DNA of 64,000 nucleotides from Herbinix sp. Its GTDB lineage: Bacteria; Bacillota; Clostridia; Lachnospirales; Lachnospiraceae. Each line of letters starts with the position of its first letter. Within the stretch, counting starts at the first letter, position 1. This document shows, piece after piece, positions 54,639 through 64,000 of the stretch. The notes beneath the pieces were generated by a model. It was given only the letters and a program-made list of their open reading frames with translations, was not told where the DNA came from and ran no database searches. The stretch is from contig JAQZBN010000003.1 in the NCBI GenBank assembly GCA_029238935.1, positions 1 through 64,000 on the forward strand, given 5' to 3'. The translations under genes were made by a program, and so were the position numbers.

Positions 54639-57266
54639 CTAATTTATTATAATTGTCTGTTCTAAGCGAATATCATTGCAGCCAGAGCCTACCAAGATAG
54701 TAAAGTCTCCCGGTTCAACAACCCACTGATATTTTTTATTCAATAATTTAAAACTATCAAAGTCTAATAAAAGTTCAACCAATTTTGTTTCTCCCGGAAT
54801 TAGGGAAATACGCTCAAAGCCCTGCAGCGTTTTTAACGGTGTAACAATTGACGATTGAAGGTCACTTACATACAATTGAGCCACTTCATCAGCTGCCATG
54901 CTACCGATGTTTTTAACATGGAACGATACCTTGTATTGATATTTTCCATCCAGTTGCTGCACATTCATATCGCTGTATTCAAACTCTGTATAGCTTAATC
55001 CATGACCAAACCAGAACAAAGGCTCCTTATTATTTTCTAAAAACCAAGGACTTCCGCCCGGTAACATCGTATAATAACAAGGAATATGACCTGTACTTTT
55101 CGGAAAACACATAGGAAGCTTACCGGAGGGACTGATTGATCCAAATAATACATCAACGATTGCTTTAGCTCCAAATTCTCCGCCAAACCAACTAACCAAA
55201 ACTCCATCGATCTTCTTCACTTCATTACTTAAGTCAACCGGTTTGCCATTCTCCAGTACAAGAACCGTTGGTTTGCCAAGTTCCGCAACCTTCTCGATCA
55301 GTTCTCTCTGTTTCCCATGAAGCTTAAGTTCACAACGATCCATACCTTCCCCGCTGGTAACCTTGTTATCTCCACAAACCAGAACAACCGTATCACAGCT
55401 CTTCGCTATCTCGATCGCTTTATCCAAAGAATCTTCATGATGGTCAATACAGAAGCTTAAATCATTTCCATTGACGTCACAATAATATTCAATTACAAAA
55501 TCATGAACTGTACCATTCACAAATTCAAACTGGCAGTGGGGCAGATGCATTTTTTTATCGCCATAGCTTTCTATTACATAGGTTCCGTCGATTTTAACTT
55601 TTACAGTATCGTTGGTAGTAAAAATTAATTTGCCTATAAATTGATCTTCTTCCATAAATTCATGTGTGTTAATCTTTAATTTGCCGCTCATTCGGACAGA
55701 ATATCCGTTAAACTCCAGATCTCTATGGGGTTTTGCAAGAATCCAGTTAAAATTGATAAGATCAACCTGCTCCGTACCAACCGGATCCCCTTCAAAATTA
55801 GAGTTATTAAAATACTCCATTAAAATTCCACCGTCATACCATGATTTTGGAATTAATTCCACATCGTGCTCTGTTATTCCACAGCCATCACTCTGGCGGA
55901 CAATCGTATGTTTATCCGCAACTTTCTTAATTTCCTGGTATACCGAGCTTACCTCATAACCATAAGGTACCGATGAATAACTACCAATTCTTTGGGTTGC
56001 AGAACTTGGACCAATGACTGCAATCGAATTTATTTTTTTTGCTAACGGTAATATTTGATTTTTGTTCTGAAGCATTACGATGGATTGTTTCGCAACCTCA
56101 TAGGAAATACTTTTATGTTTCTCACAGCGAATGACATTTTTGTAATTCATCTCATCAGTATAAGGATTTTCAAATAAACCTAAGTCAAATTTAACTCTTA
56201 GTATTCGAGAAACAGCGTCATTTATTATTTCCTCTTTTATCTTTCCTTCTTTTACTAGTTCTAACAAGGATTCCTGCCAGAACTTATTGGAAAAGTCAAA
56301 TCCCTGAACATCCAAACCTCCATTCACAGCCATTTCAATGCTCTCTTTGTTATCTCTTGACATTCGATGGGTGTTCTTCAATCGGTTTACTGCACCAAAA
56401 TCCGCTCTGGCATAGCCTTTCATACCAAATCGCTCTTTTAATACTTCTCTCAAATAGTGTTCTGAGGAAATGACCGCCTCACTGTCAATACAGTTATAGG
56501 AAGCCATGGCGTTATAAGCCCCTGCTTTTTTAATACCAGCCTCAAATACCGGTAAATAACAGGTTTCAACCTCTCTAATTCCGACTCTTGCAGGAGAGCA
56601 GTTGGTTCCGCCTTCTGGGATACCATGTACACAATAGTGCTTGGGTTCACATACAATTTGATCCGGTCTACTTACATCCTCTCCTTGTTCCCCGGTAATA
56701 ATGGCATATGCCATCTGGGAGGAAAGGTAAGTATCTTCCCCAAAGGTTTCTTCTACTCTACCCCATCTGGCATCTCTTGCAACATCCAGATTAGGTGCTA
56801 ATATTTCACATATACCAATACCTCTTGTCTCAGCCGCAATCGCATGACCTACCTCATGGACTAATTCCCTGTTAAAGGTTGATGCCATATTAATTGGCAT
56901 AGGAAATACCGTTGCACTGGGATAAGATATACCATGCAGGGCTTCCCCTGTGAAGATACAGGGAATTCCCAATCTCGTATTTTCAACAAAATACTTCTGT
57001 AATTTATTTAAAACTGACGGAACAGAATACACATCATGAACAAAACCAATACCCTTAGCTCCGATACTTTCTTCTACCTTGTCCCAATAAAAATCAGAAT
57101 TTTCTGCTACGGAACAAAAATGAGCTTCATGAACCTTCGTCGCCAATTCCACGCCTCTGATCATATCCATCTGCGCTACTTTTTCTTCCAATGTCATTTT
57201 ACTTAATAGGTCATTCACCCGTTCCATTACAGGAAGTTTTGAATCCTTATACTTATGCTTCTCCAT
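54639..57266 (-). CDS. GH3 glycosidase with inserted PA14 domain, cytosolic
   Basis: About 875 residues. GH3 domain 1 with predicted nucleophile Asp289 (ARADFGAV, instead of the usual SDW/SDC), then GH3 domain 2 interrupted by a PA14 sugar-binding domain (about 470-615), and a C-terminal Fn3-like domain. No signal peptide. The frame opens at 57341; GGGGG 6 bases before the ATG at 57266 sets the start, and the promoter lies behind it. Substrates of PA14-type GH3 include beta-glucosides and beta-xylosides; the exact one is not evident. Confidence 0.83.
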   Translation of the reverse strand: MEKHKYKDSKLPVMERVNDLLSKMTLEEKVAQMDMIRGVELATKVHEAHFCSVAENSDFYWDKVEESIGAKGIGFVHDVYSVPSVLNKLQKYFVENTRLGIPCIFTGEALHGISYPSATVFPMPINMASTFNRELVHEVGHAIAAETRGIGICEILAPNLDVARDARWGRVEETFGEDTYLSSQMAYAIITGEQGEDVSRPDQIVCEPKHYCVHGIPEGGTNCSPARVGIREVETCYLPVFEAGIKKAGAYNAMASYNCIDSEAVISSEHYLREVLKERFGMKGYARADFGAVNRLKNTHRMSRDNKESIEMAVNGGLDVQGFDFSNKFWQESLLELVKEGKIKEEIINDAVSRILRVKFDLGLFENPYTDEMNYKNVIRCEKHKSISYEVAKQSIVMLQNKNQILPLAKKINSIAVIGPSSATQRIGSYSSVPYGYEVSSVYQEIKKVADKHTIVRQSDGCGITEHDVELIPKSWYDGGILMEYFNNSNFEGDPVGTEQVDLINFNWILAKPHRDLEFNGYSVRMSGKLKINTHEFMEEDQFIGKLIFTTNDTVKVKIDGTYVIESYGDKKMHLPHCQFEFVNGTVHDFVIEYYCDVNGNDLSFCIDHHEDSLDKAIEIAKSCDTVVLVCGDNKVTSGEGMDRCELKLHGKQRELIEKVAELGKPTVLVLENGKPVDLSNEVKKIDGVLVSWFGGEFGAKAIVDVLFGSISPSGKLPMCFPKSTGHIPCYYTMLPGGSPWFLENNKEPLFWFGHGLSYTEFEYSDMNVQQLDGKYQYKVSFHVKNIGSMAADEVAQLYVSDLQSSIVTPLKTLQGFERISLIPGETKLVELLLDFDSFKLLNKKYQWVVEPGDFTILVGSGCNDIRLEQTIIIN

Positions 57267-57446
57267 AGTTACCCCCGTTCGCAATCTTTCGATGCCTACA
57301 CTAAATATTTCGTCTTTTTCATAGTTCTTTTTTCTATCCAAAGTTCATTATTACTTTAAAGTTCTTTTTTCTTCCATAGTTCATTTTTTCCATAGTCCTT
57401 TATTCAGACTAAATATCATATTTTTCTAATTCATCATACATATTTT

Positions 57447-57475
57447 ACTATATTTACCTCGTAAAAGATTGTCAA
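57447..57475 (-). promoter_or_regulatory. Sigma-A promoter of the GH3-GH3 operon
   Basis: Minus strand: TTGACA (57470-57475), 17 bases, TATAGT (57447-57452), about 180 bp before the PA14-type GH3. Confidence 0.8.
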
Positions 57476-57554
57476 ATCTTGAAGTAATAATAGACAATAT
57501 TTCCAATATTCTAAACAGCTTACTATATAAAATATCTGGTATAAGTAAACCTAG

Positions 57555-57631
57555 GATAAAGTCAGCTTTTGTTACTGTTAATTTATAGTAATGCTTATAA
57601 ATTACTAAGTTACGATTAAGCTGACTTTATC
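57555..57631. terminator. Long near-continuous hairpin between GH38 and GH3
   Basis: GATAAAGTCAGCTT (57555-57568) and AAGCTGACTTTATC (57618-57631) are perfect 14-bp inverted repeats, and TAATTTATA/TATAAATTA pairs inside. It begins 12 bp after the GH38 stop. The T-run follows on the plus strand, not the minus, so it may be a 3' protector as much as a terminator. Confidence 0.65.
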
Positions 57632-57642
57632 ATAATTTTTTA

Positions 57643-60600
57643 TTAATACGAAATTTTTATTGTCTTAATCTCAAATGGACGGAAAACCAGATTAAAATCA
57701 TTCAACTTATCTAATACCTCTACCGTTTCCTCTAACATATTAGTCACAGCAACCTCTTTCGCATCTTGGGAAAGCTTAATTGTTGCATTGGTATAGGTAC
57801 CCTCTGCATCATAAAGTCTCATGATATAAGCTTTCTCTTGATCCTCACAGGGTTTCACTGCTTCAATCATAATATTATCACAATCTACTACCGCAAAGGA
57901 ATTTCTTGTATATTCACCCTCTACAATAATTGGTTTGTAGTTTAAGCGATAAGCAGGTTTGATAACTGAATTTGCATTAAATCCTTCTTTATGAGGATAA
58001 AAAGAATAAGTACATTCATGAATTCCTTTATCTCCATTAAAATCAGGTCTCGTGCCACCCTTATGGAGGGATAGTCTCATCTGAGCATCCTTTACAGAGA
58101 TTCCGTATTTGCAATCATTTAGAATTGCAATACCATATCTGCTTTCCGATAAATCGGTATATTTATGATTGGAAACTTCAAATTTTGCTTTTTCTTCCGC
58201 TGTATTTCTGGTTGTCTGTCTCTTTATATAACCAAATTGTACTTCCTGTCTCGCAATATCTGAGAATATCGTGGTATCAAAAGCGGTTTTTAGGAAGCGG
58301 TGATCATCCTTCCAATCCATAACTGTTTCAAAACGCACTTCAGGACTATCGGCAAAGAAGATCATATCCTGAGTCAAGGACGATTTTTCACTGATCCGGT
58401 AGGTACTGCGAATTCTATATTCCACAGAGCCGGCAGATACCACTTCGCGGCTTACTAATACCGCAGAATCCCTAAACTTAAATTCAATATCCGCATCAAT
58501 ATCCCAATTATCCCAAGCATTCGGAACATCCTCTGCCATCAAGAATGTATTCAGAGGATATCCTTCTCCCTTGAGTTCTCTGTTTACACTTAAATCAATA
58601 AAGGATGTGATAAAACCTCTATCGTTAAACATAATACGAGCAAACGGAGTTACGAGTTCATTTCCCGTTTGAGTAAATACAGTTTCCTTCTCCAAGGATC
58701 CTTCCACTAACTTTAAGCTGACGGAAGAGAATGCAGGAACCACAACACCAAGGACTGCCAGCTTTTTAGTTCCATGGAGATCTGTAATAGCTTGCTGTTT
58801 ATAATTTCCTTCTACGATATAACCTTCTTTATAATCAATGTACACAACATCCGATCGGTCGAAGGACAGCGTATTTACAACAGAGATATATTGATCCTTT
58901 TTCTCTGTTTCAAATTTTTCTGCAATCAAACGTTCAGAATCTGTAATCAACTGAGTAGTCTCCTGAATGGATTCCTGATGAGCTCTCGGAATACAGGTAC
59001 CCGGTAATATATCATGGAATTGATTAATTAATAAAGTTTCCATCAGTGGATGGATTTCCTGATCTGATGCAGGAAGCTGTTTTTCCAATGCATCACGAAC
59101 AGTAAGGTATTCCAGGTTTCTAAGGTTGATTTCTGCCAAACGATTATTCCGCTTAATCGTATGCTGATTTGTCAGAGTACCTCGATGGAGCTCTAGATAT
59201 AACTCATTCGCATAGATGGATGGATTTACAACAGAAGCTTCCAGTCTCTTCATAAACTCGCTTACGGTTATATGACTGGATTTCGGAAGCCCTTCAAAAT
59301 CCTTTACTCTTCTTGACATCTCAACCATTTCAAATTGAGGACCGCCACCTCCGTCACCAAAGCCATAGGATAAGAGTCTCATATTGGATACGGATTTCTC
59401 ACGGATGCAATCATATCCTCTTACCACATGCTCCATCATTGCTTCCGGATCCGGCCATAAATGGGTTTTATTTAAATGAGTTAAGACTCTGGTTCCATCG
59501 AGTCCTTGCCAATAGAAGGTATCGTAAGGGAAGGTTGTTGTATCATTCCAGGCCATCTTTGTTGTAAGGAAATAGTTCACACCACAGCCTTTCATAATTT
59601 GAGGAATGGACGGACTGTATCCAAAGGTATCCGGAAGCCAGAATACATCTGCTTGATAATTAAAATATTTCTTAGTGAAGCGTTGTCCCCATAAGAACTG
59701 GCGAACCATCATCTCACCATTGGGGATATTGCAGTCACACTCAATCCACACACCGCCGTTGGGTTCATAGCGACCTTCCTTCACTTTTTCCTGTAAACGT
59801 TCAAATAATTTTGGATAATGCTTACGAATCACTTCACTATGATATGCGGAGCTCTGTATAAACTTATATTCCGGATACTGCTGCATCAAATTAATCTGAT
59901 TGGAATAGGTTCTAGCACATTTCTTAGTCGTTTCATCCTTATGCCACAGCCATGCGGTATCCATATGAGAATGTCCGATAAAGCCTGCATATGGAGCTGT
60001 ATCAGAGTTCGTCTGTACTAGCTTTTCTTTCAATAACTTTCCTGCGGTTATAAGCGCATCCATAAAGGTATCATGATCAATATCGTCATAAGAGTAATAT
60101 AAAATTTCATGAACCTTCTCTAAGGTATTGATGATATCAGCACGACGGAAACTATTTCGATCCAATGCATTTACAGCCTGGTTTAAAGTTCTTAAATCAA
60201 AGTAGAAATCACAAATAACCTCGTTTTTCAAACAAATATCAACACTATTGTACGTAAACTCATAGGAAATCCTGTTATCCTGTGAAAAAGGTTCACACCC
60301 CATTACATAATGTCCTGCATAATATTCCAGAGCTACATCGATTTGTTCACCGGCTTTTACCTCCTGTTTCAACATATCACAATAATGGTTCCCATGACCA
60401 GTTACTACGATCTTCGTACAGAAAGTACCAAAGGGAACTCCGTTCACCCATAACATTGCCTCATAGCCTTCAATTTTAGGGTATACATACAGTGTCTTTC
60501 CATCAAACTTCTCCGGAACTGTGTACTTACCCTTAAACCAACAATACGTACTTTCACCACCCCAGCGGTCACCTTTTTCGCAGGTCGTAAATACACCATC

Positions 60601-60744
60601 CTCTGGTATGTCATGAAATTGATCCGGAGTCTGAAATTTTTTCATAGAAACTTCATCTATTTTTTCAAACATCATCGGAGCAATTGTATTTTCAAATCTT
60701 CTTAGTTTGGATAACATCTTATCAATCTGTCTGTCACTTTGCAT
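57643..60744 (-). CDS. GH38 alpha-mannosidase, cytosolic
   Basis: 1033-residue GH38 retaining alpha-mannosidase. HSHMDTAWLW near residue 258 supplies zinc ligands, and Asp372 in LPDTFGYS is the predicted nucleophile/ligand. N-terminal sandwich, central catalytic domain and long C-terminal beta domains match the usual bacterial length. No signal peptide, so it acts on imported mannosides. AAGGAG lies 7 bases before the ATG. It follows the beta-helix gene by 81 bp without a clear promoter, so the two are probably co-transcribed. Confidence 0.9.
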   Translation of the reverse strand: MQSDRQIDKMLSKLRRFENTIAPMMFEKIDEVSMKKFQTPDQFHDIPEDGVFTTCEKGDRWGGESTYCWFKGKYTVPEKFDGKTLYVYPKIEGYEAMLWVNGVPFGTFCTKIVVTGHGNHYCDMLKQEVKAGEQIDVALEYYAGHYVMGCEPFSQDNRISYEFTYNSVDICLKNEVICDFYFDLRTLNQAVNALDRNSFRRADIINTLEKVHEILYYSYDDIDHDTFMDALITAGKLLKEKLVQTNSDTAPYAGFIGHSHMDTAWLWHKDETTKKCARTYSNQINLMQQYPEYKFIQSSAYHSEVIRKHYPKLFERLQEKVKEGRYEPNGGVWIECDCNIPNGEMMVRQFLWGQRFTKKYFNYQADVFWLPDTFGYSPSIPQIMKGCGVNYFLTTKMAWNDTTTFPYDTFYWQGLDGTRVLTHLNKTHLWPDPEAMMEHVVRGYDCIREKSVSNMRLLSYGFGDGGGGPQFEMVEMSRRVKDFEGLPKSSHITVSEFMKRLEASVVNPSIYANELYLELHRGTLTNQHTIKRNNRLAEINLRNLEYLTVRDALEKQLPASDQEIHPLMETLLINQFHDILPGTCIPRAHQESIQETTQLITDSERLIAEKFETEKKDQYISVVNTLSFDRSDVVYIDYKEGYIVEGNYKQQAITDLHGTKKLAVLGVVVPAFSSVSLKLVEGSLEKETVFTQTGNELVTPFARIMFNDRGFITSFIDLSVNRELKGEGYPLNTFLMAEDVPNAWDNWDIDADIEFKFRDSAVLVSREVVSAGSVEYRIRSTYRISEKSSLTQDMIFFADSPEVRFETVMDWKDDHRFLKTAFDTTIFSDIARQEVQFGYIKRQTTRNTAEEKAKFEVSNHKYTDLSESRYGIAILNDCKYGISVKDAQMRLSLHKGGTRPDFNGDKGIHECTYSFYPHKEGFNANSVIKPAYRLNYKPIIVEGEYTRNSFAVVDCDNIMIEAVKPCEDQEKAYIMRLYDAEGTYTNATIKLSQDAKEVAVTNMLEETVEVLDKLNDFNLVFRPFEIKTIKISY

Positions 60745-60825
60745 ATCATATCTCCTTGTTATTAAATTTGTTATTCATTGTCTTTTTGTCAGTAAGCATG
60801 CTTGCTCTCATTTATATAATATCTT

Positions 60826-63800
60826 TTAGCGAAAAACTGTAACATAGTCAATCAGAACATCATTCGCGCTGGCTTTCTGGCTGATGGTTCCACTGAGTGC
60901 TCCATAGATAAACGCTCCAAAGCCATCCTTATTATTTTGCAGACTATCTGCAAACCGTAAGGTCTCAGATGATCCTATGATCTTATTGTTATCATCATAT
61001 AGATGAACTGTGTATGTTTTGTTCTTGATATCTGTTAAATCCACGTCAATAGCAACACGATACCAAGTTCCTTCCTGCCAATTAGCCACAGTCTTTCCAT
61101 TCACTTCAAACGTATGGTTATTGTTAAAATTAAATAACAATACAGTACCGGTTTCCTTTCCCTCCAGTACATTATGCATGCAGCAGAAAAGTCTTGCACC
61201 ACTGTTTTCACAGATACTGTTAAATTTAAGTCTTGATTCCACCGTATACTTACTATCCCTAAGACCGGAAGGCAAATCCATGGAATGGTTATAAATATAA
61301 GACTGTGCAACCGTATTATCTGCATATAGTCTTGCATAGGTTCCAGCCTCATCCTGAAGCAATGATACATACGCATTAGGGGCAGGGGCTTGAATTTCAC
61401 TAAAATTATCCGTAGTACCCAGTGCATTTTCCACTCCGTTTAAATTGGAGGATGGATATCCAGTGAAATCTTCAGCAAATAAAATATCTGAGGTGGTAGT
61501 TAGCAAAAAGGAATTTGACGGTACATTAAACCGTTCCCCTTTCTTCACCACATTACGTAATAATCCAAAGCCCTGACTCGATCTCAAGCTATTCTTATAG
61601 AGCATCGTTGTAATACTAATCTTATCCAGTCCATTCTGAGCGATCTGCAGATCCCCTCCATTATTAAAAGAGAGATTAACAAAGTTAGCTTTAGCATTTC
61701 CTTCTACCACCATGGATGGATTTGGTACATCACTGATATTTCCGTTGTAAAGATTAAGATTACCGCCTTTTACAACAATATTATTACCAGTGCCACCCCA
61801 GAAGGAAACATTATAGAAATCTACTTTTTGGGTAAAATTTTCTTTTAGTACAATCTGAGCCAACATATCTGTCTGCACATAGGGTTGTTTAAAACTAACA
61901 AGCTGTGTGTTTACAAACTGCATATCTTCGATCTGTTCAAATACAAAGGATTTTGTGGAATAGTCAACACCCTGACCTACGCACCAGCCAGATGCACCAC
62001 GGCCATTTTCACCGATAAACTTTACACTTTCTGCACCATAATAGGAGAAATTATCAAACAGTAACTCATCTGTTACATCGCCAATCAGAAGAACCGTCAT
62101 ATGCTCTTGTGCAAATTTATTAACAGCTTGATTTTTCGTTTCTTTATCACCTTCCAAAGAATTTGGCCAGGTACCAAATTTAGCTTCATCGCCAGAAGTC
62201 AGACAGTTGCCGTTCATTTGAATATTCATCAGTTTACCACCAACAGACCCCCCGCCTACCTTTAAAACATTGTTCAGACATACTCCTGCAAGATATTCTA
62301 TGTAGTGGTTATCACAGCGATTCGTCATAAAATCAAGTCCATTATAACCATTACGGAAAGAAACATTTACAACATATATATTCTCACCCTGAGCTCTTAC
62401 TCCATATGGATAGGACTTTAAGTTAAGATAATCCTGCTCCGGATAGTTAAATACAATACCTCTTAAACCACTACCCGCTTCCATGGTAATGGTTGCTGTT
62501 CCATCCGCATCATTCGCACCTCCGTAGACCTGCAATACCGTTCCTAAATTAATTGGATTTCGTCCGACATCGACCGCTCCTTTTAACTCCACTCCGGTAG
62601 GTACTTTAAGGTTACCATCAATTCTAAATTTGCCCGGTGGTAAGAAGACGATTCCTCCACCTTCTTTTCCTGCTTTATTTAGTAATTCCTGTATGATGCC
62701 GGTTGCATCCGTTTCGCCTTTCGTATCTGCCTCAACTACATAAATTGCTTGTTTCGCAGGTTTGCAAACCTCTGTACTACAATCAGGAATTTCTTTTAAC
62801 GGCTCAACTGGAACCGGTTCTGTATCAAAATTAACTTTACAAAGTGCTATATTATTAATCTGTGGTTCACCACGAAAACGATTACCTGTAAATGCAGCAT
62901 TTTCAGTCCCAGTATCGAGAGTAGCATGATTCCCGGCGGTATTAAACTCACAGTCGGTATAAACTACCATACCATTATTGGAATAAACCTCTCCATTTTG
63001 GATTTTACACTGTAGCATCTCTAATTTACCGTAACCCTCTTGTCTAACCGCATAATCAGTTGCTGTAATCTCGCTGTTATAAAACTGTGCATGGGTATCC
63101 AATGCATTATTATTTGCAATCGTATGAATTCCAGTGATGCAGTTATCAATTTTAATTTCTGCAAAGGATTCTCCAACAGAGGCTAATCCATCAATCAAGA
63201 TACCCGTTTGACAATTGGTGTAGGTATGACGAAATACCTGACCATTGGGATAATTATGTTCTTCTGCGCCGGTATCCGCATTGAGTGCAGACCGGAATCG
63301 AATTCCTATATTGTATCCGGTCACCTGCGTATTAGTAAAATAGGACCAATCGACACGGCCAAGAGTAATTCCAGTTGCATGGGCATAAATATATTCTTTA
63401 TGAGGACCATCCAGTTCCGGAGCACCCTCCATTCCAGAATTTGCCCAGAAATCGGGAGAAAATGTGATATAATCAAACCTTCCGACATCAATGAGACCAT
63501 CCACATTTAACCCTTGATACAAAGCAGTTCCATATACATTTTGTACATTAGGACTGTTACTTGCATTTGGTCCTTGTTTGATCGCTATATACGAGTTAAT
63601 AAAGGTACAGTTCTTTACATGAGTATAATCTGCGCCCCATACAGTCGGATCATAGAGTCGTATGGTTGGAGGATATTCAACTATATCCTCTGCAACCTGT
63701 TCCGGATACCAGAATGAAATATCTCTTACACAGGCATTGGGTTGAACTGTAATAAAAGGCTCTGCTTTGCTATTGCCTCTTCCGTCATATACACACAGAA

Positions 63801-64000
63801 TGGTTCCCTTCACTTCCGGATGATCCAACGGATTTTGCCAATCGCCACATAGAGTTACACCTTTTGGAATATTGAGTTTCCCTTTGATTATGTACTCTCC
63901 TTCCGGGAGAAATAATGTACCACCGCCGTCCCTTCCAAGAACGCTAAGAGCCGCTTGTATCTTATTGGTAACATCCTCACCAGAATTGGGTTCCACTCCA
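60826..64000 (-). CDS. Two-part right-handed beta-helix protein, 5' end outside the window
   Basis: At least 1057 residues; the frame runs through the window edge, so the start and any signal peptide are missing. Two pectate-lyase-3-like domains follow each other: the first begins SGEDVTNKIQAAL...GGTLFLPEGEY, the second about residue 425 with GGGIVFLPPGKFRI. Each gives a beta-helix. The C-terminal 180 residues look like a LamG/concanavalin-type sandwich. Such proteins are polysaccharide lyases, hydrolases or epimerases, or glycan binders; no catalytic motif can be named. It is followed by the GH38 gene. Confidence 0.75.
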   Translation of the reverse strand, partial: GVEPNSGEDVTNKIQAALSVLGRDGGGTLFLPEGEYIIKGKLNIPKGVTLCGDWQNPLDHPEVKGTILCVYDGRGNSKAEPFITVQPNACVRDISFWYPEQVAEDIVEYPPTIRLYDPTVWGADYTHVKNCTFINSYIAIKQGPNASNSPNVQNVYGTALYQGLNVDGLIDVGRFDYITFSPDFWANSGMEGAPELDGPHKEYIYAHATGITLGRVDWSYFTNTQVTGYNIGIRFRSALNADTGAEEHNYPNGQVFRHTYTNCQTGILIDGLASVGESFAEIKIDNCITGIHTIANNNALDTHAQFYNSEITATDYAVRQEGYGKLEMLQCKIQNGEVYSNNGMVVYTDCEFNTAGNHATLDTGTENAAFTGNRFRGEPQINNIALCKVNFDTEPVPVEPLKEIPDCSTEVCKPAKQAIYVVEADTKGETDATGIIQELLNKAGKEGGGIVFLPPGKFRIDGNLKVPTGVELKGAVDVGRNPINLGTVLQVYGGANDADGTATITMEAGSGLRGIVFNYPEQDYLNLKSYPYGVRAQGENIYVVNVSFRNGYNGLDFMTNRCDNHYIEYLAGVCLNNVLKVGGGSVGGKLMNIQMNGNCLTSGDEAKFGTWPNSLEGDKETKNQAVNKFAQEHMTVLLIGDVTDELLFDNFSYYGAESVKFIGENGRGASGWCVGQGVDYSTKSFVFEQIEDMQFVNTQLVSFKQPYVQTDMLAQIVLKENFTQKVDFYNVSFWGGTGNNIVVKGGNLNLYNGNISDVPNPSMVVEGNAKANFVNLSFNNGGDLQIAQNGLDKISITTMLYKNSLRSSQGFGLLRNVVKKGERFNVPSNSFLLTTTSDILFAEDFTGYPSSNLNGVENALGTTDNFSEIQAPAPNAYVSLLQDEAGTYARLYADNTVAQSYIYNHSMDLPSGLRDSKYTVESRLKFNSICENSGARLFCCMHNVLEGKETGTVLLFNFNNNHTFEVNGKTVANWQEGTWYRVAIDVDLTDIKNKTYTVHLYDDNNKIIGSSETLRFADSLQNNKDGFGAFIYGALSGTISQKASANDVLIDYVTVFR

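Noticed and set aside
60794-60809. Operator at the palindrome AAGCATGCTT before GH38
   Set aside because: A 10-bp palindrome is short enough to arise by chance and no second copy was seen.

Overview
All 33 genes read leftwards (minus strand) through an AT-rich Firmicutes-type sequence. Strong AGGAGG ribosome binding sites, sigma-A promoters, intrinsic terminators and a dense set of carbohydrate genes point to an anaerobic plant-polysaccharide-degrading Clostridia, most like a Lachnospiraceae member of the Lachnoclostridium phytofermentans kind. The genus is inference from gene style. No rRNA, tRNA, IS element, phage gene or CRISPR array was seen.

Locus A (about 27.1 kb down to 2.6 kb) is a beta-glucan, probably laminarin (beta-1,3/1,6-glucan), utilisation operon. 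A promoter at 27054-27082 has a LacI-type operator pair beside and upstream of it. The genes in transcription order are: a binding lipoprotein, a giant binding protein, permease pair 1, an NHL-TPR-YIP1 membrane protein, a DUF5696-like protein, permease pair 2, a GH16 laminarinase lipoprotein, a LacI regulator, a GH94-related (GH149/GH161-like) phosphorylase, a cytosolic GH5, a cytosolic GH30, a membrane-anchored GH5 and a second cytosolic GH30. A good terminator follows at 2645-2674. A GH3 exo-glucosidase lipoprotein (507-2390) is a separate unit. Left of it lie two copies of a 201-bp hairpin repeat.

Locus B (about 64 kb down to 27.4 kb) targets a more decorated glycan containing fucose/L-galactose, mannose and xylose/arabinose. 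It carries a truncated beta-helix protein, a GH38 alpha-mannosidase and two GH3 enzymes. It then repeats the seven-gene transport cassette of locus A in the same order, followed by a binding lipoprotein, a surface CBM9-like protein, a GH43, a second binding lipoprotein, a large GH95 enzyme and a second GH43. Most of the last genes have their own promoters and terminators.

The most notable signal is the twice-repeated cassette: giant binding protein - MalF1 - MalG1 - NHL/TPR/YIP1 - DUF5696 - MalF2 - MalG2, with a stand-alone binding lipoprotein at one end. It has two permease pairs, no ATPase, and two large envelope proteins of unknown role. I infer an envelope-spanning capture and import apparatus for long oligosaccharides, energised by a shared MsmX-type ATPase encoded elsewhere. 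Secreted GH16, GH5, GH43 and GH95 enzymes would cut the polymer outside, and cytosolic GH30, GH5, GH3, GH38 and the phosphorylase would finish the imported pieces.
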